NCBI GenBank assembly: GCA_900317685.1
Contig: ONHQ01000013.1
Coordinates: forward strand, 1 to 64,000
DNA: 64,000 nucleotides
Direction: 5' to 3'
From: an uncultured Prevotella sp.
GTDB lineage: Bacteria; Bacteroidota; Bacteroidia; Bacteroidales; Bacteroidaceae
Made by a program: the position numbers and the translations under genes. Under the pieces are notes generated by a model. That model was not told where the DNA came from. It worked only from the letters and a program-made list of their open reading frames with translations, and made no database searches. This document shows, piece by piece, positions 18,478-26,499 of the stretch (position 1 is its first letter; every line of letters starts with the position of its first letter).

Positions 18478-19032
18478 TTAGATGATGATGCTGATAAACG
18501 TGGCGGGCTTTTCTCCGAGCGCACGCATGCAGTGGGGATGACGGCTGTCGAAATAGATGCTGTCACCGGCGTTGAGCACGAGAACCTTTGAGCCGATGGT
18601 GATTTCGAGCGTCCCGTCAATCATGAAGTCAAACTCCTGGCCGTCGTGAGTGTTTTTGTTATGGTTGCGTCCGTCGGGCAATGGATCCACAGTGACGAAG
18701 AACGGATCAATCTTACGCCCTCGGAATCCTGCGGCAAGCGACTGATAGCGATAGTCATTGCCGCGGTCTATCTCCTGCCCCTGACCGGCTCGTGTGACGA
18801 AATAGCTGCTCATGCGCGGCTCTTCACCAAAGAGCAGAACATCGAGATCGATGCCGTAGCGTTTGGAAATCTTGCTGAGCCGGTAGACAGAAGGGTCGGC
18901 CTCGCCAGACTCAATCTTTTGATAGTGCTCCAGCGAAATGCCGCAGAGGTCGGCCACTTCTTGTGCCGGAATATTCAGAACTTCGCGCAGGCCTTTGAGG
19001 CGCTCGCCGATTTGCTTGATTGATTCTTCCAT
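18478..19032 (-). CDS. XRE-family transcriptional regulator with C-terminal cupin
   Basis: The 184-residue protein has an HTH_3 domain at about residues 7-62 (LREVLNIPAQEVADLCGISLEHYQKIESGEADPS, in segments) and a cupin at 110-184 (FDFMIDGTLEITIGSKVLVLNAGDSIYFDS, in segments). This is the layout of small-molecule-sensing regulators such as the PuuR type. The start at 19032 was chosen because a -7 element lies at 19055-19062 and the longer frame would run through it. The next gene is an acyl-CoA synthetase 53 nt downstream; this gene pair recurs in Bacteroidales, and the cupin may sense its substrate (inference). Confidence 0.9.
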   Translation of the reverse strand: MEESIKQIGERLKGLREVLNIPAQEVADLCGISLEHYQKIESGEADPSVYRLSKISKRYGIDLDVLLFGEEPRMSSYFVTRAGQGQEIDRGNDYRYQSLAAGFRGRKIDPFFVTVDPLPDGRNHNKNTHDGQEFDFMIDGTLEITIGSKVLVLNAGDSIYFDSRHPHCMRALGEKPATFISIII

Positions 19033-19054
19033 GATAACTCTCGTTTTGTTTAGC

Positions 19055-19062
19055 CAAAAGTA
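19055..19062 (-). promoter_or_regulatory. -7 element of the XRE-cupin operon
   Basis: TACTTTTG on the minus strand matches TAnnTTTG 23 nt before the chosen ATG, and so decides the start codon. The rest of the 335-nt spacer 19033-19367 shows only A/T-rich sequence and the tsf terminator. Confidence 0.5.
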
Positions 19063-19278
19063 CAAAAAACTTAGCAAAACGCAGTCATCTCTTACAGATT
19101 TCTTTTTCAGACTGTAAATAAAGCATAAATCGTTGCGCACAACTATGTGGGGTGTGCAATGTCGTCTGCACAATGAGAAAACAAGTGTGCAGAAACATTC
19201 TGTAGAGGTTGTTTTTCACGTCAACCGTAAATTTGGGGCATCAGCGTGTGCTTACAGTGGGTCGTGAGGCCCGGTCAC

Positions 19279-19310
19279 AAAAAAAGCCCGAAGTACCTCA
19301 CGTACTTCGG
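19279..19310 (-). terminator. terminator of the rplM-rpsI-rpsB-tsf operon
   Basis: On the minus strand CCGAAGTAC pairs perfectly with GTACTTCGG around a 5-nt loop, followed by GC and seven T. It lies 58 nt after the tsf stop codon. Confidence 0.92.
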
Positions 19311-19367
19311 ACTTCTCAAATGATAATGTATGTATAATTGAATTGCTATGGGCAATTTTCGATGGGC

Positions 19368-20366
19368 TTAGTCAGCAGAGAGGCTGAAGCGCTTGTAGGC
19401 AAGAACTTTGAGATCCTTGCTCTGCTTAGCGAGCCACTGAGCTACGCTTGCCTTGTCACCGTCGCCGAACTGGAACTCCTGGTCGACGAGGCAGTTCTCT
19501 TTGAAGAACTTGTTGAGGCGGCCCTTAGCGATGTTCTGGATCATCTGCTCCTTGAGGTTAGCGGCAGCCTCTGCGGCAACCTTTGTGCGGATGTCCTTAG
19601 CCTTGTCAGCATCCTCCTGAGTCAGCCAGCCCTTAGCCACGTTAGACTCGATGTGATCATCAGAGTCAACGAGGTTGGGGTTGATGCCAGCCTTCTTCAG
19701 AGCGACATTGACCTGGCGCTCGATCTGCTCTTCCTTGGTCTTCTCGACAGCCACGCGGAGCTCCTCGTCAACAGTAGCCTGAGGAACAGAAGCCTCGTCG
19801 AGAGCGACAGGCTTCATAGCAGCCACCTGCATGGCTACCTTGTGGCCTGCATCCTCGTTAGCAGCAGAGAGCTGAACCATAGTGCCCAGTGTGTGGCGGC
19901 CCATATGGTCGTAGGTGTAGATGTTCTCGCCCTCAAGCACATTGTAGCCATCGAGTTCCATCTTCTCACCGACAACGCCAGAGCGACGTGTCACAGCCTC
20001 GGCAACCTTCAGACCATCAGCCAATGTCAGTTCCTTTACTTCGTCGAGTGTCTTCGCCTTAGCAGCGATGGCAGCATCGAGAATGTCCTGAGTGAGCTGA
20101 ACATAGTCAGCACCGTTGGCCACGAAGTCGGTCTCGCACTTCAGTGCGATCATGGCAGCGAAGCCATTGACGTTCTTCACCAGCACGCAGCCGTTGGATG
20201 TGGTACGGTCAGAACGCTTTGCAGCGATAGCCAAACCACGCTCGCGAACGAGCTCCACGGCCTTGTTAATATCACCATCAGCCTCGGCCAGAGCCTTCTT
20301 GCAGTCTTTCATGCCTGCACCGGTCATAGCGCGGAGCTTCTTGATGTCTTCAATTGTAACAGCCAT
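19368..20366 (-). CDS. tsf: translation elongation factor Ts
   Basis: The 332-residue protein is the guanine nucleotide exchange factor for EF-Tu. The N-terminal UBA-like domain (IKKLRAMTGAGMKDCKKAL, residues 8-26) and the core exchange motif around CETDFVA (about 76-82) are intact. Length and the insertions in the second half are typical of Bacteroidetes EF-Ts. It is the last gene of the ribosomal operon, 42 nt after rpsB. Confidence 0.97.
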   Translation of the reverse strand: MAVTIEDIKKLRAMTGAGMKDCKKALAEADGDINKAVELVRERGLAIAAKRSDRTTSNGCVLVKNVNGFAAMIALKCETDFVANGADYVQLTQDILDAAIAAKAKTLDEVKELTLADGLKVAEAVTRRSGVVGEKMELDGYNVLEGENIYTYDHMGRHTLGTMVQLSAANEDAGHKVAMQVAAMKPVALDEASVPQATVDEELRVAVEKTKEEQIERQVNVALKKAGINPNLVDSDDHIESNVAKGWLTQEDADKAKDIRTKVAAEAAANLKEQMIQNIAKGRLNKFFKENCLVDQEFQFGDGDKASVAQWLAKQSKDLKVLAYKRFSLSAD

Positions 20367-20408
20367 AATGGATAAAAATCTATTGGTTTATGATAATGAA
20401 TTGCTCAA

Positions 20409-21251
20409 TTACTCAGCAGCAGGAGCTTGCTCCTCAGCAGCAGCTTTGGCAGCGGGAGCCTCTGTTGCAGCCTCCTCGCGGCGTGCGGGGCGACGGCTGT
20501 GACGCTTACCCTCAGCAGCCTCTTCGGCCTGCTCGGCAGAAGCCTTCTCATCAGCCTTCTCGACCTTGCGCTCCTCAAGACCCTCAGCGATAGCACCGCA
20601 GACAGCATCGAGAACGACCTCGATAGAGTCCTTAGCATCGTCGTTGGCAGGGATCACGTAGTCGATGTTGCGAGGATCGGAGTTGGTATCAACCATAGCA
20701 AACACGGGGATGCCCAGACGGTTAGCCTCCTTGACAGCAATGTGTTCTTTCATCACGTCGATGACGAAGAGAGCAGACGGCAGACGAGTCAGGTCAGCGA
20801 TAGAACCGAGGTTCTTCTCCAGCTTGGCGCGCTGACGGTTGATCTGCAGGATCTCACGCTTAGAGAGGTTGGAGAATGTACCGTCGTTCATCATCTTGTC
20901 GATGTTCGTCATTTTCTTCACAGCCTTGCGGATGGTCGGGAAGTTGGTGAGCATACCGCCCGGCCAACGCTCGATGACGTAAGGCATGTTGACAGAGGCA
21001 GCTTTTTCAGCTACGATGTCCTTAGCTTGTTTTTTAGTAGCGACGAACAGAATCTTCTTGCCGCTCTTAGCAATTGCCTTCAGAGCGTCTGCAGCCTCGT
21101 CGATCTTGGCTACGGTCTTGTTGAGGTCGATGATGTGAATGCCATTGCGCTCCATGAAGATATAAGGAGCCATAGCAGGGTTCCACTTGCGTTTGAGGTG
21201 GCCGAAATGGCAGCCAGCCTGAAGTAACTGGTCAAATGATGTTCTTGACAT
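20409..21251 (-). CDS. rpsB: 30S ribosomal protein S2
   Basis: The 280-residue protein carries the S2 signatures [13 protein letters not shown] (13-25) and [14 protein letters not shown] (about 93-106). The C-terminus is extended beyond the core by about 50 residues rich in Ala, Glu and Arg ([20 protein letters not shown]), a low-complexity tail common in Bacteroidetes S2. Confidence 0.97.
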   Translation of the reverse strand: MSRTSFDQLLQAGCHFGHLKRKWNPAMAPYIFMERNGIHIIDLNKTVAKIDEAADALKAIAKSGKKILFVATKKQAKDIVAEKAASVNMPYVIERWPGGMLTNFPTIRKAVKKMTNIDKMMNDGTFSNLSKREILQINRQRAKLEKNLGSIADLTRLPSALFVIDVMKEHIAVKEANRLGIPVFAMVDTNSDPRNIDYVIPANDDAKDSIEVVLDAVCGAIAEGLEERKVEKADEKASAEQAEEAAEGKRHSRRPARREEAATEAPAAKAAAEEQAPAAE

Positions 21252-21311
21252 AGTGTCTTTGTCTTTTTTAATTGTTTACTTTCTTTTTAATTCTTGATGT
21301 TGTTCAGAATC

Positions 21312-21348
21312 AACGGTGCAGTAATCCAAGTCCGGAGTCTGCACCGTT
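21312..21348 (-). promoter_or_regulatory. hairpin in the rpsI-rpsB spacer
   Basis: AACGGTGCAG pairs perfectly with CTGCACCGTT across a 17-nt loop within the 133-nt spacer between rpsI and rpsB. No T-run follows, so it is more likely an RNA processing or S2 regulatory element than a full terminator (inference). Confidence 0.55.
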
Positions 21349-21384
21349 TAGATGCTAAACTATGCGCTAACAGCCAGCAGCAGA

Positions 21385-21771
21385 TTAACGCTTGCTGAAC
21401 TGGAAGTGACGGCGAGCCTTTGGCTGACCTGGCTTCTTACGCTCAACGGCACGGCTGTCGCGTGTGAGGAAGCCTGCGTCCTTGAGAGCCTTCTTGTCTT
21501 CAGCGTTGATTTTCACCAGTGCGCGAGCGATGGCGAGGCGGAGAGCCTGGCTCTGGCCTGTGAAGCCCCCACCGTCGAGGTTGGCTTTGATATCGTATTT
21601 CTCAGCGGCTTCGAGAAGCTGCAGCGGCTGCTTAACCACGTACTGCAGGATGGCCGATGGGAAGAAATCCTTGATGTCTTTCTTGTTGATAGTGATCTTG
21701 CCGGTACCTTCAGAAAGGTAAACACGAGCTACAGCGCTCTTACGGCGACCGATTGCGTTAATAACTTCCAT
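21385..21771 (-). CDS. rpsI: 30S ribosomal protein S9
   Basis: The 128-residue protein starts NAIGRRKSAVARVYL and ends RRHFQFSKR, the universal basic C-terminal tail that reaches the P-site tRNA. GGGFTGQSQALRLAIARAL is the conserved core. It is encoded 11 nt after rplM. Confidence 0.97.
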   Translation of the reverse strand: MEVINAIGRRKSAVARVYLSEGTGKITINKKDIKDFFPSAILQYVVKQPLQLLEAAEKYDIKANLDGGGFTGQSQALRLAIARALVKINAEDKKALKDAGFLTRDSRAVERKKPGQPKARRHFQFSKR

Positions 21772-21782
21772 CTTACTCCTTA

Positions 21783-22244
21783 TTATTTATACTGGTTAAT
21801 GTCGATAGTCTTTGGCTGCTGAGCCTCTTTGTTGTGCTCTGCGCCGTCGAATACATAGAGGTTGTCCATCAGAGAGCGACCCAGAGGACCCTTGGGCAGC
21901 ATGCCTTTGACGGCGTGGCGGATCATCTTGTCGATGCCGTCCTTGCGCTTGCGCAGCTCGGCGGGTGTGTTGAAGCGCTGACCGCCTGGATAGCCAGTAT
22001 AGCGTGTGTAGACCTTGTCGGTCTCCTTCTTGCCGGAGAAGACGACTTTGGCAGCGTTGATGATGATGACGTTGTCACCGCAGTCTACGTGCGGAGTGAA
22101 GTTGGGTTTGTACTTTCCGCGGAGCAGCTTGGCGACCTTGGAGCACAGACGACCCACAATCTGGTCAGTGGCGTCGACAACGACCCACTCTTTCTTTGCT
22201 GTTTCCTTGTTAGCGGAAATAGTCTTGTAACTTAAAGTGTCCAT
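21783..22244 (-). CDS. rplM: 50S ribosomal protein L13
   Basis: The 153-residue L13 has WVVVDATDQIVGRLCSKVAKLLRGK (about 20-44 in segments), YTRYTGYPGG and the MLPKGPLGR motif near residue 114. It is the first gene of rplM-rpsI-rpsB-tsf and is preceded by a long untranslated leader. Confidence 0.97.
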   Translation of the reverse strand: MDTLSYKTISANKETAKKEWVVVDATDQIVGRLCSKVAKLLRGKYKPNFTPHVDCGDNVIIINAAKVVFSGKKETDKVYTRYTGYPGGQRFNTPAELRKRKDGIDKMIRHAVKGMLPKGPLGRSLMDNLYVFDGAEHNKEAQQPKTIDINQYK

Positions 22245-22447
22245 TTTAAAAATTGAATTACTACTAAAAAACTTTTGATTACACTTTGTGATAACAGAGA
22301 CCTCGCGGCGCCTCCAGTCTAAAAGAGACCATCCACAGCATTATCTCTGATGCCGGTGAAGATTCACTAACCGTCGTGTCTCGGCCAAATGAGACAGACT
22401 ATTAACACCTCACGGCTGCGGAAGCTCTAAGATGCACTCCCACAATC
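22245..22447 (-). promoter_or_regulatory. long 5' leader of rplM, candidate r-protein autoregulatory RNA
   Basis: The -7 element at 22454-22461 implies a leader of roughly 200 nt before rplM. It is GC-richer than surrounding intergenic DNA and contains several short complementary segments, e.g. GGCGCCGCGAGG facing CCTCACGGCTGCGG, and GAGACACGACGG followed by CACCGG-type pieces. Leaders of this kind in other ribosomal operons bind the encoded protein. I cannot match it to a named RNA family without a covariance search. Confidence 0.5.
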
Positions 22448-22453
22448 GGTTTG

Positions 22454-22461
22454 CAAAGTTA
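22454..22461 (-). promoter_or_regulatory. -7 element of the rplM operon promoter
   Basis: The minus strand reads TAACTTTG followed by C, the best form of the Bacteroidetes -7 element, about 210 nt upstream of rplM. Confidence 0.6.
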
Positions 22462-22595
22462 CCACTTTTATTTGAGACGCTTGTCTGTGGAGCGTTCTTT
22501 TCTGCTTCTGTTTATTGATTATTAACACGTTTATTGATTATTAACTACGGTTTTTGCGCTTCAATGGTTGCTGATGGATTATTCTCCCGAAAACG

Positions 22596-22627
22596 TTTGG
22601 AAGATATGGAATAAAAGATTAACTTTG
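22596..22627 (+). promoter_or_regulatory. full Bacteroidetes-type promoter before a small ORF
   Basis: TTTG (22596-22599), a 20-nt spacer and TAACTTTG (22620-22627) form an exact -33/-7 promoter. It diverges from the rplM promoter and leads to the ATG at 22652. Confidence 0.7.
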
Positions 22628-22651
22628 CATTAAACAATAAACACTTTGATT

Positions 22652-22816
22652 ATGATAGGCTTTGTGTCAACAAGAACGCCTGTAAAAGGTAAGTTCGTAA
22701 AAGAAGTGAGGGAGGCATTGGTTCGTTGTCTCTCAGGTAATTTCAATGAGGACGAGAAAAAGAATATTGCTAAAGATCAAGCTCTCAGACAAAGATACCA
22801 TATTATATGGGGGTGA
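22652..22816 (+). CDS. small hypothetical protein, 54 residues
   Basis: The short frame starts 24 nt after a perfect promoter and encodes MIGFVSTRTPVKGKF, then a charged helical part with NEDEKKNIAKDQALRQR, ending HIIWG. No family is recognised. It could be a genuine small protein, the truncated N-terminus of a decayed gene, or a leader preceding glf (22890). A 73-nt gap with no terminator separates it from glf, so glf may use this promoter. Confidence 0.45.
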   Translation: MIGFVSTRTPVKGKFVKEVREALVRCLSGNFNEDEKKNIAKDQALRQRYHIIWG

Positions 22817-22889
22817 ATTCCCTAATCCTAATAAAGATACATAGCGTATGTATCGAGCGTTATACATATAATTAATTTTCCTATAATTC

Positions 22890-24017
22890 ATGGCTTACGA
22901 TTATCTCATAGTTGGCTCCGGTCTTTTCGGTGCCACATTCGCATATTTTGCTCATCAGCAGGGCAAGCGGTGCCTGGTCATCGACAAGCGCCCGCAGCTC
23001 GGCGGTAACGTGTATTGCAAGAACATAGAGGGCATCAACGTACATCAGTACGGTGCCCACATCTTCCACACCTCTAATAAAAGGGTGTGGCAATTCGTCA
23101 ACTCTTTGGTGGAGTTCAACCGCTACACCAACTCGCCCGTAGCCAACTATCAGGGCAAGCTCTATAATCTGCCGTTCAATATGAACACATTCTATCAGAT
23201 GTGGGGCGTGACGACGCCTGCCGAGGCTATGGCGAAGATCGAGAGCCAGCGTCAAGAGGCGGTGGCGAAGATGCAGGCAGACGGCGTCAGCGAGCCGCGT
23301 AACCTTGAGGAGCAGGCGTTGACGCTGATCGGACGCGACATCTATGAGCGGCTCATCAAAGGCTATACCGAGAAGCAGTGGGGACGGAAGTGCACCGATC
23401 TGCCGGCGTTTATCATCAAGCGTCTGCCCGTGCGTCTGGTCTTCGACAACAACTATTTCAATGACACTTATCAGGGAATTCCTATCGGAGGCTACAACCA
23501 GCTCATCAACTCTCTTTTGGATGGTGTAGAGACCAAGACCGATGTAGACTTTTTCGACGATCGTGCTCATTGGGAAGGAGTGGCGTCAAAGATTGTCTTC
23601 ACGGGTGAGATAGATCGTTTCTACGACTACAAGCTGGGACATCTGGATTTCCGTACTGTGCGCTTCGAGACTGAGGTACTCAATGAAGCCAATCACCAGG
23701 GCAATGCGGTGGTGAACTACACCGAGGCCAGCGTGCCCTACACCCGTATCATCGAGCACAAGCACTTTGAGAGTTTCGGACAGGCTGTCTACGACAATCC
23801 CAAAACGGTCATCAGCCGTGAGTACAGCACCGAGTGGAAACCCGGCATGGAGCCTTACTATCCCGTCAACGACGAGAAGAACAACCGGCTCGCCGAAGCT
23901 TACCGTCAATTAGCCGCCCAGGAAGAGAATGTTATCTTCGGTGGTCGACTGGCCGAATATAAGTACTACGACATGGCGCCGGTCATCGAGAAGGTGATGA
24001 AGATGTTTGGCGAGTAA
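22890..24017 (+). CDS. glf: UDP-galactopyranose mutase
   Basis: The 375-residue flavoenzyme converts UDP-Galp to UDP-Galf. The N-terminal FAD-binding motif YLIVGSGLFGATFAYFA lies at residues 5-21, followed by GGNVY and HQYGAHIFHTSN (about residues 54-65), both classic Glf signatures; YTEKQWGRKCTDLP and the C-terminal GGRLAEYKYYDM are also conserved. A galactofuranosyltransferase gene at 27968 supplies the downstream step, so the surface glycan probably contains Galf. Confidence 0.97.
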   Translation: MAYDYLIVGSGLFGATFAYFAHQQGKRCLVIDKRPQLGGNVYCKNIEGINVHQYGAHIFHTSNKRVWQFVNSLVEFNRYTNSPVANYQGKLYNLPFNMNTFYQMWGVTTPAEAMAKIESQRQEAVAKMQADGVSEPRNLEEQALTLIGRDIYERLIKGYTEKQWGRKCTDLPAFIIKRLPVRLVFDNNYFNDTYQGIPIGGYNQLINSLLDGVETKTDVDFFDDRAHWEGVASKIVFTGEIDRFYDYKLGHLDFRTVRFETEVLNEANHQGNAVVNYTEASVPYTRIIEHKHFESFGQAVYDNPKTVISREYSTEWKPGMEPYYPVNDEKNNRLAEAYRQLAAQEENVIFGGRLAEYKYYDMAPVIEKVMKMFGE

Positions 24018-24049
24018 ACGGGCTACAGAAGTAGAAAGTAAAAGTAACG

Positions 24050-24277
24050 ATGATGTTGGAAGCTAATAATAATTACGACAAAGTTCATTTCGCGGTGTTA
24101 GCAATAGGAGCCACAGCAAAAGCAATGCATACGGCTCCTTCGGACATCTATCTTAGACTTAAGAAGTATAACTTGGTAAAAGAACTGTTATTCGACTGCT
24201 ATGACACTTTGCACGCTGAAAGTATAGAGGGTGTAGTTTGGAATATTACAGAAGCATTAAAGAGCAGAGAATCATGA
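24050..24277 (+). CDS. DUF3791-like small protein (first of the cassette)
   Basis: The 75-residue helical protein has FAVLAIGATAKAMHTAPSD, IYLRLKKYNLVKELLFDCYD and the end EGVVWNITEALKSRES. This resembles the DUF3791 family, in which a short helical core with a DCYDxLH motif is conserved. It overlaps the DUF3990 gene by ATGA, so the two are translationally coupled. Lower A+T-corrected codon regularity and its place between glf and wzx suggest a mobile insertion (inference). It may be the antitoxin half of a toxin-antitoxin unit. Confidence 0.7.
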   Translation: MMLEANNNYDKVHFAVLAIGATAKAMHTAPSDIYLRLKKYNLVKELLFDCYDTLHAESIEGVVWNITEALKSRES

Positions 24278-24774
24278 GATTATACCATGGGTCATACGTA
24301 GTGGTGCAAGAACCACTTGTCTATGTTGGTCGAAGGTCATTGGATTTCGGCCCCGGCTTTTACGTGACCAAGCTAAAGGACCAAGCAGAGAAATGGGCCC
24401 GCAGAGTAAGAACTATCAGAAATACTAATAGCGCCTATGTCAGTGCTTACGAATTCGACATCGAGACTTGGCTTAAAACCAAAGCTAACGCTCCTCGACA
24501 TCTGGTCTTAAATGCTTATGATGAACAATGGCTTGACTTTATTGTGGCAAGCAGGAAAGGTCAACAGCCATGGAAAGGATTTGATGTGATAGAAGGAGGT
24601 GTTGCAAATGACCAAGTAATCGATACGGTAGAAGATTATTTTGCTGGTCGTATTACTATAGAGCAAGCTCTTGGACTTTTGCGTTTCGCGAAGCCGACAC
24701 ACCAAATGTGTATTAACTCTCAGAATATTGTAGAACAGTATCTTAAATTTACGGATGCATTTAAAATAGAGTAA
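24274..24774 (+). CDS. DUF3990 protein, ADP-ribosyltransferase-like fold, possible toxin
   Basis: The 166-residue protein starts MRLYHGSYVVVQEP and contains SLDFGPGFYVTK at about 24-35. The LYHGS plus DFGxGFYxT pair is the DUF3990 signature and resembles the NAD-binding core of small ADP-ribosyltransferases. The start at 24274 gives the ATGA overlap with the preceding gene; a further upstream in-frame ATG at 24238 lies inside that gene. DUF3990 genes are often flanked by DUF3791 genes, as here on both sides. Toxin activity is an inference from fold and context. Confidence 0.75.
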   Translation: MRLYHGSYVVVQEPLVYVGRRSLDFGPGFYVTKLKDQAEKWARRVRTIRNTNSAYVSAYEFDIETWLKTKANAPRHLVLNAYDEQWLDFIVASRKGQQPWKGFDVIEGGVANDQVIDTVEDYFAGRITIEQALGLLRFAKPTHQMCINSQNIVEQYLKFTDAFKIE

Positions 24775-24775
24775 G

Positions 24776-24976
24776 ATGCGTGATCAAGTGTTATGGCGTA
24801 AGATTGCCAGAATAATAATACTAATAAAAGATCAACTTGGTATTCCTGTGGAGAAGGCAATGGATTTGTTTTACAGATCCCATACCTTCGAGCTACTTAA
24901 TAATCCTGAGACAGGTCTCCAGCTGATGAGTGATCAATATATCTTTGAGGATTTTTGCAAAGAGATGGAAGCATGA
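24776..24976 (+). CDS. DUF3791 small protein (third of the cassette)
   Basis: The 66-residue protein has KIARIIILIKDQLGIPVEKAMDLFYRS, then LLNNPETGLQLMSDQYIFEDF, the typical DUF3791 pattern (DLFYxS ... L..P.TGL...S..YI..D/E). It starts 1 nt after the DUF3990 stop. It is followed after 34 nt by the wzx gene. Confidence 0.75.
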   Translation: MRDQVLWRKIARIIILIKDQLGIPVEKAMDLFYRSHTFELLNNPETGLQLMSDQYIFEDFCKEMEA

Positions 24977-25010
24977 TTTATTGATTGCTTCATCGTAAAA
25001 ACAGCATTCT

Positions 25011-26450
25011 ATGGCAGAGACATTAAAGGAGAAAACAGCTAAAGGACTCTTTTGGGGCGGCATGAACAACTTTGTGCAGCAGGTGGTGGGACTGGCGTTT
25101 GGCATCATACTTGGCCGTCTGCTGTCGCCGTCGGACTATGGCATGATAGCGATGATCACCATCTTCTCGCTGATTGCCAATGCTATACAAAACAGTGGAT
25201 TTGGTGCGGCGCTGACCAATCTCGACCATCCGACAGACGAAGACTACAACTCTGTGTTTTGGTTCAACGTCACGGCGAGCACGACGATGTACGTCATTCT
25301 TTTCTTCTGTGCACCGCTTATCGCCGACTTCTATCACACTCCTGCCTTGGTACCATTGTCGCGCTACGTGTTTCTGAGCTTTGTGTTCAGTTCGTTTGCC
25401 ACGGCTCCCTATGCTTATCTCTTTAAGAACTTTCAGGCCAAGCTTCAGACCAAGAGCGGCATCATCGCCGTGGTGACGTCGAGCGTTGTGGGAGCCGTGT
25501 TGGCCTTTTTAGACTTTGGCTATTGGGCGCTGGCCACACAGAGCCTGGTCTTTGTGGCCGTGAGTTCCGCTATGGCGTGGCACTACTCAGCCTGGCATCC
25601 CACGCTGCATATCGATTATCGTCCTGCCATGCGCATGTTTAAGTTCTCGTGCAAGATACTTGCTACGACCATCGTCACGCAAATTAATAATAATGTGTTG
25701 AACATACTCCTTGGCCACTACTTTTCCGCTCACGACACGGGCAACTATAATCAAGCTTACCAATGGGATTCGAAGTGCTTCAATCTTGTGCAGGGCATGG
25801 TCAACCAAGTGGCTCAGCCTGTGCTTGTAGACCTGCGGCGCAATCAAGGACGTCAGGTACAGGCCTTGCGCAAACTGATGCGTTTCACCTCGTTCATCGC
25901 TTTCCCGTTGTTGCTGGGCTTCGGTCTTGTGGCTCGCGAGTTCATCGTTTTGGCCATCACAGCCAAGTGGTTGCCCTCAGCCGAACTGCTTCAGCTGCTT
26001 GTCATCAGTGGAGCTACCTTCCCGTTGGTGTCGTTGCTTTCCAGTCTTGTCATCAGTGAAGGGCGCTCAGGACTTTATTTTTGGATTACAGCTTCACTGG
26101 GAGTTGTGGAGATCGGTTTGATGCTGTTGCTCTATCCTTATGGCATTCGCACGATGGTCATCGCTTATGTCCTGGTCAACATCGTGTGGCTGTTTGTCTG
26201 GCATTTCTTTGTCAACCGTATGGTGGGCTATTCCTTGTGGCAGTTTCTCAAGGACACCATGCCCTTTGCGCTGGCAGCTTTAGGCGTGATGGTGGCCACT
26301 CATCTTCTCACAAGTGCCATCAGCAATCTGTGGCTTTTGCTGTTCTCCCGTATCATCATCGCCGTATTGCTCTACTACGCCGTCATGCGTGTGGCGCGCG
26401 TGAAGATCTTGCAGGAGTGTATAGACTTCATATGTAAGAAAAAACGCTGA
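25011..26450 (+). CDS. Wzx-type polysaccharide flippase
   Basis: The 479-residue protein of the MOP/PST family has 12-14 hydrophobic segments along its length. The N-terminal GLFWGGMNNFVQQVVGLAFGIILGRLLSPSDYGMIAM is the characteristic first two helices (segments, residues 13-48). It moves undecaprenyl-diphosphate-linked oligosaccharide units across the inner membrane. It is the only flippase of this type in the window; no Wzy polymerase is obvious nearby. Confidence 0.9.
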   Translation: MAETLKEKTAKGLFWGGMNNFVQQVVGLAFGIILGRLLSPSDYGMIAMITIFSLIANAIQNSGFGAALTNLDHPTDEDYNSVFWFNVTASTTMYVILFFCAPLIADFYHTPALVPLSRYVFLSFVFSSFATAPYAYLFKNFQAKLQTKSGIIAVVTSSVVGAVLAFLDFGYWALATQSLVFVAVSSAMAWHYSAWHPTLHIDYRPAMRMFKFSCKILATTIVTQINNNVLNILLGHYFSAHDTGNYNQAYQWDSKCFNLVQGMVNQVAQPVLVDLRRNQGRQVQALRKLMRFTSFIAFPLLLGFGLVAREFIVLAITAKWLPSAELLQLLVISGATFPLVSLLSSLVISEGRSGLYFWITASLGVVEIGLMLLLYPYGIRTMVIAYVLVNIVWLFVWHFFVNRMVGYSLWQFLKDTMPFALAALGVMVATHLLTSAISNLWLLLFSRIIIAVLLYYAVMRVARVKILQECIDFICKKKR

Positions 26451-26499
26451 TAATCAAAGAAGCGCTGACTGGCAGTGTGCCCGTCAGCGCTTCTTGGTT

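Noticed and set aside
24050-24976. DUF3791/DUF3990 genes considered as part of the polysaccharide pathway
   Set aside because: They lack glycan-enzyme motifs, and their tight coupling is internal to the cassette only.
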